Source: Gyromitra esculenta (Eukaryota > Ascomycota > Pezizomycetes > Pezizales > Discinaceae). Taken from it: a DNA stretch of 64,000 nucleotides. Under the pieces are notes generated by a model, which was not told the DNA's origin, made no database searches, and saw only the letters and a list, made by a program, of their open reading frames with translations. The stretch lies in the NCBI GenBank assembly GCA_038503075.1, contig JBCAML010000020.1, positions 1,178,001-1,242,000 on the forward strand. Reading direction: 5' to 3'. Positions 24,601 to 34,134 of this stretch are shown piece by piece. Each line of letters starts with the position of its first letter. Positions within the stretch are counted from its first letter, which is position 1. The translations under genes were made by a program, and so were the position numbers.

Positions 24601-27600
24601 TGCGTTATATTATGCTCAAGAACTGTGTTTCGAGGAGCCTTTACAGACTCGTTCTGACTACCTTTGGCCCACGGCTGCTGATCTGCCGTTTCCGCATTTT
24701 GTCGGCGCACCAAGACCTATTCGATCTCGCCCGTCTAGTCTAGAAACCCTAAAATCACGTAACCTCTGGCAGCAGTCAACTACAACTCTAGGGCTATGGA
24801 CTGTCCCGATCAAGAAGAGCGCGCTATGGCCACACGGAGTCACAGTCTCAACAGGAAGCCTCTGGCCTTCTGCTCCATCACTCCCATTCGAGGCAGAAGC
24901 TATACCAAGCTATTATAGAGCACCATTAACACTGGCGCTGACACCTCTAGAGTCTACTGAACTCTGGGAAGCAGTTATTAAGCCAGAAGCGAAAGAGTCA
25001 ACCGGGCTCTGGTCTACTGAACCTATCTCTCTCTATGAAGAGTTGTATTTACAAGAACCTACAGCTGTATCCAGCTACCTCTGGCCCACAGCTGCGTCTC
25101 TACCAAGTTCATATACCGAAAAACCATCCCCAATCCGGTCTCGCCCAGCTGCTCTTACGACTCTAGAATCGCGCCAACTCTGGCAACCGGCATCTGCTGT
25201 TATTACACCACGCTTATGGTCACCCCCAAAAACAAAAAGCGCGTTATGGCCCCACGGAGAGATCACAGCATCTGTATCTGCTGGCTTATGGCCTTCTGCA
25301 GCCGACCTACCAACCCAAACTGGTACTGCAATTCGGTTCTATAGAGCATCATCAACACTATCGTTGGCATCACTGGAGTCTACTGAGCTCTGGAAATCAA
25401 CTATTACATCTGAGGTCTACCCGTCAACCGGGCTCTGGTCCGGCCCCACCACTGACATCGCGGAGTCGTGTTTCGAAGAACCTACACAGACCATCCACTA
25501 CCTCTGGCCTACAGCTCCCGTTCTACCACTACCGCACCTATCTGTTCAGGAACGTATTACTAGATTCCACCCACACACCACCCTCGCAGCCCTCACATCC
25601 AGCCACCTCTGGGGAACATCAGTAGCTACACCAAGCCTATGGACCACCTCAACCCCCGCCCCAAAGTCCCTACTATGGCCTTCTGCCGCTCCAGCAGCCT
25701 CATCACCAGCCAACCTCTGGCCTTCCGCCGCCTCACTCCCACACTCACTCCCGCTCGACCCCGTCCAGCCCCGGAGCTATAGAGCACAACCAGCCCCAAT
25801 CTGGGCATCTATACAGTCCGCCGCCCTCTGGAGCACACCCGCTCCGCAGGTCGCCAAAGCACCAACCGGGCTCTGGTCTACTGATCCAGCAGAGGTTGTA
25901 CAGACGCAGACCTACCTCTGGCCTTCAGCCGCAGCTTTACCAGTGCTGCGCTTGGCTGCAGTACCATTCCGATCGCGGCCGGCGGCTAGGGCTAGGGCTG
26001 GGGTTGCTGTTGTTGTTGTTGCGGAATTGGGGTCTCGGGAGCTATGGAAGGCGGTAGATGATGGTGCGAGGACGAAGGGGCTGTGGATTGCGCCGGTTGG
26101 GAGAAGCAGGTTATGGCCGCATGGAGCTGCGAGAGTGGATGGGAGACTGTGGCCTTCTGCGCCTGCTCTTTGTGTAGATATTGCGGGGAGGGCGGTTTTG
26201 GATACAGTGAGGTCGCGGCCGCAGGGGGTGGCTATGGGTATAACGTCTACGGCGCTTTGGAGGAGGGAGGAGGGAGGGGAGGGGTTGTGGAGTATGGAGA
26301 AGAGGAGTGGGCTTTGGCCACATGGAGCGGTGGAGAGGAAGGTGCGGGGAGGATTGTGGCCGAATGCGGAGGTGGAGGTTGGGTACGGAGGGGGTTGTAC
26401 GGAGGTTCATGGGAAGAGGAGGGTGCTGGAGGAGCTTGCGGAGGTGGAGAAGGGGGGGCTTTGGAGGCCGGTGGGGGTTATTGAGGAGGAGGAGGAGGAG
26501 GAGGAGGAAGAAGAATTGGTTAACACTAAGCTTTGGGCAAAGACACAAGATGCGCCTACTATCACTTCTGGACATCTTTGGCCCTCAGCACACTCGCTAC
26601 CCACATCATCAAACCTACCTTTAGCAACTATTCACTCCCGGCCCAACGCCCCTCTGCAGCTTCTCGAATCTACAAAACTATGGTCTCTAGAGCCTACCCA
26701 AACACTCTGGTCCCCCCGGTCCCCCCACACTCTTCTCTGGCCGTCCGGAAAGACTACCAAAATCACTACACTCTGGCCCTCCGCCTCACCACTCCCACCC
26801 ACGACCCTCCCCCCAAACACCCACAGACCCCACCACGACCCTCTCGCGGCTCTTCAATCCTACCACCTCTGGAACTCGGAACCGCCCAAAAGTAGCCTCT
26901 GGACCGCGCCAAAGACAAAGAGCGCGCTCTGGCCACACGGCTGCCAAGCCGCCGAGTCCAAACTCTGGCCGTCCGCGCCCGCACTGCCGGCCGTGGAAGG
27001 GTTGGGTCGCCAAGCAGTTTGTAATTTCCGAACCGAGACCGTTGAGGTTGTGTCAGGCCGGCTTTGGAGCGGCAGTGTGGAGACGGGGCTTTGGAAGGGG
27101 GTTATAAAGAGTATGCTGTGGCCAACGGGAGGAGTTGAGAGGGTTAAAGGGAGTCTCTGGCCTTCTGCGAGAATGCTACCTTCACCACCCTCACTGCCTT
27201 CACCACCCATGGGTGCTGTTCGTGCTAGGTATGTACAAGCGGATGTTGCGGAGCTGGAATCGAAGAGTCTGTGGAAGAAGGGATGTGGGCCATCACTGTG
27301 GACGAAGCGCCAGGAGGAGGGTGGACTGTGGCCCAGCGGCGAGAGGGAGGAGGGAAGTGATGGTCTGTGGTGTGCACGAGATAACGCGATGATCGAGAGA
27401 AGGTCGAATCTTACGTTGAAGATGACCGTTGACGAGAGGGTGGTCAGAAGGAAATATGTCTCCGGTGCGATCGCGATTGCTTCAGGCTTACTATGGACCC
27501 GGCCGGAAAAACCGCGATCACAGATAGATTGGCTCCTGGGGAGGCAGGAGATCCACAGCTCATCCAAAAATACCCCGGACATCGCCTCCAGCGCGCCGGC

Positions 27601-30600
27601 AGTAGGGCTCTGGATCGAAGCATCTCCCGTGCCTGGCATTCTCACCGAACAGCTCTGGCAGCGCAGGGCCGCCACCGGAGCACCTAGGGTTAGGTTCACC
27701 GCCCGCGATGGTGGGAGGGCTCCACGGAGGAGAGCGCTTCAGACCGCCCCATCGGGCGCCCTTGGCCCTCTTTGGCATTTACCCGAAGGATCCCTCGCGC
27801 GTCAGCGCACATGGGCGCCAGCTCCGCAGCGAGGCCTGTGGGCGGCGACTGCACGTCTCGCGCAAATCAACGCGCGCGCGCACAATAATAGGTCGCTGGG
27901 GGCGAAAGCCGGCAGTGCTCGCAGCCCATTGCAAGCTGCCACGGGCGCGGGCGGTGGGGATCGCATCCACGCGGCAAACACCGAGCCCGTCACGGCGGCA
28001 GCTCGGGGTTGGGCGGCCGATGCTCCGAGGATGCTGCTCTGTGACAAACCAGCGCAACTCCCGGAGTTTCCGGGGCCAGCAATCCCTGCTCCGCACTCCC
28101 CATCGTCGCGATCGCAACGGGTGAATAAGCGAGCACCGATTATTGCTCCCCCGCTTTTCTTGGCGCCGCTGACCCAGAGCCCGACGTGGGCCGCTTCGAA
28201 ATCGCTCTCCCGTCCACGTGGGCCATGGCGCCCGCCAATATCAGGTACGGCCACCGCTCTCTGGTCCTCCGACAACTCTGCTTCTTCTCTGGAGGCATTG
28301 ATCAAGACTGAGCCAAAGCCGCACTCTGCTCCATTGCTGTTCTCCGACATCTCGAAGCAATCGATCCGGTCCGTCAGGAAGCCAGCTGCCCCAATCACCG
28401 TTTCTATGGAAGGCCCACTCTGGAAATCGCCAGTCGACAGTGCCCCGTGGCGCAAGAAGGATGAAGCCTCGCCGCTGTGGTCGGTCGACGGCATCGCTGC
28501 GGTGCCCGTGCCTGCCTCTGATACTACCCATCTGTGGTGTGAGAATCCGAGTGCCACGGCACCCATCTTCGCCGACTTGTCACTTGAGTCGTCACGCAGT
28601 CGGCGTGAACTCACCGTCGAGACACTCTCTGCCCCGCCCGAGGGACTGTGGGAGAATCAGGTGAGCGGGCCGGTGGTCGAGGAGCCGATTACTGGGCTCT
28701 GGGGCGCGGTGGAACGTGAGCCGGTTGTTTTGAATATTCCCGAGGGTGTCCTTTCGCTGTGGGAGAAGGACAGCGCTGCAGCTCCCATGTTTGCTGATTT
28801 GCCCGTTGAGTCTTACCGATCGAAGAAAGACCACTCGACCGTCACGTTCCCTGTCTTCTCGGAGGGCATGTGGAAGAAGCGTGCTGCACTTCCGGAGAAG
28901 CCCCAGCTGTGGAAGCCGACACCTAAATCGACATATCTGTGGGACAGCAGCTCAAAGACAAAGACGTTAGCGCAGATGTTGTTGGAGAAGAAGGCAGAGG
29001 AGATCAAGAAGCCACTATGGACGAAGAACCAGGCCTCGAGGACAACCACCAAGGCTCCGCAGAGGTCGCTTTCCATTGTGCGGATATCAGATAACACCAG
29101 CCTTCCAAAGGTCTCTGGTGGTCTCTGGAAGCCAAAGGCGGCTGTGGAGCAAAAGCCAGAACTCTGGACTCTACCGAAAGCTGCTACCAAGACACAGAGG
29201 CCAGCTGGGTCACCGTTGTGGATAAAGGGTCACGTATCAAGGACAACAGAGGCGGTTCCAGAAAGGACAAAGGTCTTGTTCACACCGTCAGACGCTCCGC
29301 TCCTTGTTGTGTCCGGCAACCTCTGGAAGCCAAAATCACCAGAAAAGAAAGCCGGACTCTGGAAACGCCCCGTCAAGACTGTGGCTACATATCGCCACAC
29401 GAGCGTCTCTGCTCCACTCTGGGCAAAGGAAACTGCCTCCCGCACTACCGCAACCCGGCCCGAACGTCTTGCTTTCGCTCCGAAGAAGAAGGAAGCCTCG
29501 ACGACTCTCACGAGGGCCTCGGGCTCACTTTGGCAACCCAAGGCCGCCCCACCTCTAGACAAGCTCTGGGAGACACCTCCACCAGCACCCAAGCCCCGCC
29601 GCGGAAGTCTTCTGTGGGCAAAACACTCAGCCCCCCAACTCGCCGTGGAGCTCGTACGCACGACTGTTCCAAAACACCTAATTGATCCGCCTCTCCCCGT
29701 CGTCTCCGGCACACTATGGCACCAGAAACCCACCGAGGACCCCAAGAGTCTCTGGAAACCCACCGCCGAAATCTCTATCCCCCCTCGTTCCACCTCTACA
29801 CCGCTCTGGTCAAAGGAACACGCATCCCGGACCACGACCGCCCGACCTTCCCGCGCCCCATTCGTCCCGAAGCCCAACCCCAAATCCCACATCCTCCCCG
29901 CCGCAACCGGCACCCTCTGGAAACCAGCACCATCCGCACCCGCACCCCTCACCCTCTGGACTCAGAAACCCGTCTCCACAGGTTCCGGCGTCTGGGACGC
30001 CGAAGGCCGCACTCCATCGCTAGCTGAAATCAAACGCCAACTAGCAGCCCGTCAAGACCTATGGCAGCGCCGATCAGTCCTTACCTCGAAAGCCGCGTCC
30101 ATTGCTCCGTCACCGAAGCCTATCAAGAAAATCAAACTCCCCACAAATTCAAAGCCCGTTCCTCCGGCGCTGGGGAATCTATGGCAACCTATCTCGCCGG
30201 TTATTCCGAACTCGGTTATGTGGATTACGAGGTCGTCGCGTAGTAATTCGCTTGAGGATTTTGCATCACCGGTTTTGTCGCGCGCATCGACGGTGTCGGA
30301 TGTTAGCGAAGATGAGCTTTCCCCAACTGCGGAAGACGGTGGGTTCGACGACGTTGGGATCACGAGGATCCATTCTACGAAAGCTAGTATTTCATCCGTG
30401 GGAGGCGCAGAGATGTTGTGGCGGCCAGCAGGAGGGCAGGAGAAGAAGGAAGTGCTGTCACTGTGGTCCGGAGAATCGGCGGAGGGCGCGAAGAGGAAGA
30501 GCGTACTGGTTACTGAACGGCCGTCCAAGATCCCATTACCAGGAGTGGAGACAGAGGGAGAGTTAACGGTGTTCGACGCAAGCCATACACTATGGAAGCC

Positions 30601-31190
30601 CGCCACTTTGGCAGAACCGAAATCATCACTATGGACCTACGGTCCCCATGACGAGTGTGGCTCCGACTCCAGCTCCAGCTGCGACGAAACTGACTTCCAT
30701 GACGCCGAATCCCACGACGAATCGCATGGCGAGTCGGACTTCCATGATGCCGAGTCACAGCTCTCGGAAGACGATCATTATCATGACTTCGACCATGTCT
30801 CGCCTCAGCGCGCTACTTTCCCGGACAATCCGTCGCATGTTGTGGTTGGACAGTTTCGGCGCGATAATTATATCCCTCGTAACTCCCCCCCCCCTCCTCC
30901 TCTGTGTGCGTGTGAGTTGTGAATAGTGTGCTGACCGGGTAGACTCCAACCAGTCTGAGCAAACTCTCCCGGAAGGATCTCCGTTCGCGAGCAGTATCCG
31001 GATTAAATCGTTAAGGAGAAAGTTGAGGCCAACCATTACACATCCGGATGAGCGGAGAGCTGCTACCGCGGCGGAGGAGAGTTTGAGAGGGAATTTAGAG
31101 GGCGTTTCTGGTGGTGACGGTGGTAGTGGTGGGGAGACGGGGGCGGTGGTACCGGGAGTGGGGTGGTTGTGGAGTAAGGGGATTATCTAA
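18662..31190 (+). CDS. Giant (about 4,072 aa) multi-pass membrane protein with a long Leu-Trp repeat tail
   Basis: Six exons fit: 18662-18699, 18758-19322, 19398-19482, 19540-22998, 23055-30878, 30943-31190; phase is kept throughout (12,219 nt with stop). Residues 1 to about 235 hold several hydrophobic segments (VLLAFFLCVSIFSITQFATL, FTLFFDQAARVAALALVIW, WVSIIVLRILMGGIMIG, HLVVGIVQTSFDGIVLAVLG, LFLIVLGFVGWTI, ILTLALALGVL), about seven by eye. Residues 240-1270 are polar and look disordered, with Asp/Glu-rich runs near 21360-21600 and 22420-22540. From about residue 1276 to the end I count roughly 110 Leu-Trp dipeptides, mostly LWPSA, LWPTA, LWPHG, LWKP, LWSK or GLWS, in tandem units. The final residues (GWLWSKGII) repeat the theme. 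I do not recognise the family. The plan suggests a membrane-anchored flexible tether or scaffold carrying many identical Trp-based docking motifs; that is inference. The N-terminal splice joins are the weakest part: the tail could belong to a separate gene starting at 19683. Confidence 0.8.
23792..26330 (+). repeat. Tandem protein repeat class A (about 138-146 aa per unit)
   Basis: Within exon 5 of the giant gene, the YLWP(T/A/S)A anchor recurs with its preceding codon at 23792, 24230, 24656, 25073, 25496 and 25910, that is every 438, 426, 417, 423 and 414 bases. Each unit carries the same ordered motifs: RSRP, LESxxLWQP, LW(S/T)xP, KSxLWPHG, GSLWPSAxxLP, a YRA element, LExTELWK, STGLWS, an acidic E-rich patch, then the next YLWPTA. 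Later units up to about 26330 are more diverged and purine-rich. Confidence 0.9.
29011..29830 (+). repeat. Tandem protein repeat class B (about 64-68 aa per unit)
   Basis: The anchor PLW(T/A/S)K followed by ASRTT recurs at about 29011, 29212, 29416, 29608 and 29800. Each unit continues with a basic Pro-rich segment, VSGxLWKPK, and one more LW before the next anchor. Order and spacing differ from class A, although both use Leu-Trp cores. Confidence 0.85.
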
Positions 31191-32701
31191 ACTTGCTTTT
31201 TTTTTTTTTATTGTATTTTTCATACTATTTTTTTTTATTGAGGGATCGTTTTGATCGTGAGTTTGATAGGCTGTGTTTGAGAAGGAGGTTTAGGGGTGGA
31301 AGAAAAAAAATATTGGAGGAAGAAGGAGGGTGGGGAGAGAGGATGGAGGGGATTTCTGTCTGTGTTTTTTTTTGGGGGGTTTTTTTTTTCTTCAAGGAAG
31401 GGGGAAAACCGCAGGGGGTGGTAGTGAGTTGAGAGCGGGGCCGTGCTGGGTTTGTAAATGGCGTCGGGTTTTATTGCTTTTTTTTTTTATTTCATCGTAT
31501 GCGGGATTGCGTGGTTTTTTGTTTTTTTTTCCTTTTCCTTCCCCCCTCTCTCGGGGAAGTGGGTAAGAGACGTACGGGGGGGGGGTTGTGTGTGTGCGGA
31601 AATGAACTTGCATTGTTCGGCTTCTTTATTTTTTATTTTTCTGGTCTGGTATGGTGGAGGGCAGTTAGTAGCTTTGTTTTTTTTCTCGCTTATTTATCAT
31701 TGCCTTTCTGGTCTAGTTAGTTTGCGCGCTCCTTTCAGGAACATAATTTAAGCTTTTTCTTCTCCTTCCCCTTCCTCTTCTTCTACTTCTTCTTCTCGAA
31801 GGGATGGTATATATATTGCCGCCGCCGGCTCAGTTCGGTTTCGAATCGGAACCTGGGATAAAGTGGAGTGGAGTGAGGGTTTGTTTGGGGAAGGGTTTTT
31901 AGGCTCTGGAGTCACGAAGTATCACTCGGCGAGTTTTATGCAACGTCGTGTTGTCAGTAGCGTTCCCATTCGTCGTGGGCTTGCTCTGCGGTGGGGGGGG
32001 TTAGGGGTAGGGGATGTACTTCTTAAGCTCAGCTGAGACTTTCTTCGTCGGGGCTATAAGAGACGTGATGCACCCACCCCGTTCCCGGGTTCGCTCTAGA
32101 CAAGGACGTTCGTCTGGGTTAAGGCGGTAGGTAAGGTACATGTGTATTGGTAATGTCCCTACGAGGGAGTGGAGGGAGGGAGGGAGGGAGGTGGGCTTGG
32201 AGATGCGATCTGAGGCGAGTTTTACAAAAAAAACCCTTTCTATGATTATAACTAGGACTACAGCTGGGGGGGGGCGAGGACAAAGAAGCTAAGTGGAGTT
32301 ACATCCCAGAGTCAGTAACTAGCTACATAACGGATTCAAACTCGATTTCGACACGCGAGTGATATCTCATGATGTGTCGAATTCAGCAACACTGTTGAAT
32401 GAAAGAGGACGGTTTTGTTCGCGGTATCACGCATAGGATTCGGAGTCCGTCTACGCAATCTTGGAAGCCTGTTAATCTTCCAGCGTTGCGGTTCAAGATC
32501 TGCACGGATTTCCAACATGGTTCCCGCCAATCCAATATATAACAAAGACCACCAATCACAACCCCATCACCGCCACCACCGCCCTCTCTGTCTTCCTTCC
32601 CTCACCACCACCACATCCCCCCACCCCCCATAAATAACCCCTCCACTTCACTCTGCTTACGAGGACACAACCCAACCCAACCCAGCCAACCAACCAAAAC
32701 C
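31191..32701. other. Intergenic stretch with low-complexity tracts
   Basis: About 1.5 kb. T-rich and G-rich homopolymer tracts follow the giant gene's stop codon (31197-31560), consistent with a 3' untranslated/terminator region. A GGGA tandem lies near 32171-32192 and CCACC/CCAAC repeats at 32560-32700 run up to the next start codon. No further gene seen. Confidence 0.55.
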
Positions 32702-33301
32702 ATGGATCAACCAAAACCCTACATCAGCCGCTTCACCGAGCACTTCGACCCTCTCCCGCTCAACACACGCGTGGTCAACGTCGCCCTCTCCGAATCGCTG
32801 CGCCTCGAGCTCGCCGACGCCCAACAGACCCGCGACGCAATCGTCAAGGCGCTCACCCCCGTCTCCGCCGAGCTGTGCTCCCTCGCCCAGATCCATCGGG
32901 ACCTGACCGCCGTGCTGGCCAACTACCACCACTTCTACACCTCGCGCGGCCTGCCGCCGCGCCAGGACCCCGCCAAGCCGCTGAGCCCGCTCGACGCCCA
33001 GGCCCTCGAGCTCGGCGACAGGGTCGCGTACCTAGCCGAACATAAGCGCCTGCTCGAGGAGCGCCTGCGCTGCTGGAACTGTAAGGTGGATGCGCTGAGG
33101 GCGAGACTGCGCGCGGCGTGCCATATGGCGGCGTATGCGAAGAGTCCGCTGGCTCTGGCGAGGGCGGAGAATGAGAGGCCGCGAACACGCTGGTTTAGGC
33201 AGCTTGCGAGATCCCCGCCTCCTGTGCCCCCGGCGAGGTCCCCGCCGCCGCCGCCGCCCCCCGTTAGGTCGCCGCCGTCGCCTCCGTCAATGGCTTCGTG
33301 A
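32702..33301 (+). CDS. Small coiled-coil protein with proline-rich tail, function unknown
   Basis: Single-exon gene of 199 residues; the ATG at 32702 is preceded by AAACC, a good fungal start context. Residues about 25-145 are rich in Leu, Ala, Glu and Arg with heptad-like spacing (for example SLRLELADAQQTRDAIVKAL and EHKRLLEERLRCW), suggesting an alpha-helical coiled coil. Residues about 165-199 form a Pro/Ser/Arg tail with repeated RSPPP units, the kind of segment bound by SH3, WW or profilin domains. The codons are very GC-rich compared with the flanks. I recognise no named family. Soluble, no signal peptide; a small adaptor is a possible but unproven reading. Confidence 0.7.
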   Translation: MDQPKPYISRFTEHFDPLPLNTRVVNVALSESLRLELADAQQTRDAIVKALTPVSAELCSLAQIHRDLTAVLANYHHFYTSRGLPPRQDPAKPLSPLDAQALELGDRVAYLAEHKRLLEERLRCWNCKVDALRARLRAACHMAAYAKSPLALARAENERPRTRWFRQLARSPPPVPPARSPPPPPPPVRSPPSPPSMAS

Positions 33302-34134
33302 ATGTTCGTTCTTTTCTTCCTGTTTTCTTATGCTTTTTTTCCTTTTAGAGATCTTGGGTTTCAGCTTCATAGTAGACTGAATTATAGAGATTTGGTCATT
33401 TTTAGTGGGTTTTTTGAGAGAGAGGCTTTTTGTTGATTGGATCATCATTCACTAGAGTGGTCTTAGATTTTCTGCCTTTGTTTGGTGCGAGTTGGTGCGT
33501 TTTCTTAGCACTGGAATAGAAGTGTACTGGGCTATTAAATACGAGGTAAATCAAGAAATTACCAGCTACTATTATGGATCCTCATCATGAGATGCTATTT
33601 TGAATCCCTTTCTCACGGTCGTTTGTATTGGTCTAACACTTCGCAGTTGGAGTAGAACATGCAGATAGTAGCAGTAGGCCGAATTGGTCTTCTCTTCTGG
33701 CAGATTGGCTGCCCTAGGCTCTGGCATCTGTCTGACTACCGAGTGATACTTGGTGAACATACTATGTTTCTAGCTTCTGACATTCATTAGTCCAATAACC
33801 CTTCTAAAAATTAATCAAGTCCTAAAGAAAGTCCTAATTTTATCTAATGAAACAAATCCAATAAAAAATAACTTTAACTAAACCCTCCGGTTAATAACCC
33901 CGTATGAATAATCCTAGGTATACAGTAAGTTCCTTCCCAATAGAAAGCATCAAAGCAAGCCCAAATAAAGATTAAAAATAAACAAAACCTCGCAAATTCT
34001 ACCAAGACCAATGTAGTATTCGTCTTTCAACCCACGTTAAAAGGTGGTTCACAAACTAAGGAATTCCAGCAGTCTTCATATTCGACCGCTCGCAGCAATC
34101 GCTAGGTCGACCCCGTTGCTCTCACATTCCAAAT
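33302..34134. other. Convergent intergenic stretch, no gene seen
   Basis: About 830 bases between two convergent genes. It is AT-rich, especially 33780-34010 with AAATAAA-like motifs on both strands that could serve as poly(A) signals. No open frame with support. Confidence 0.5.

Noticed and set aside
26860..27699. 279-codon minus-strand frame inside the giant gene
   Set aside because: Antisense shadow of the LW-repeat coding strand; its apparent regularity mirrors the repeats.
27802..28614. 270-codon minus-strand frame opposite the GC-rich block
   Set aside because: High GC content removes stop codons in all frames; no motif, and the plus frame is continuous with LW repeats on both sides.
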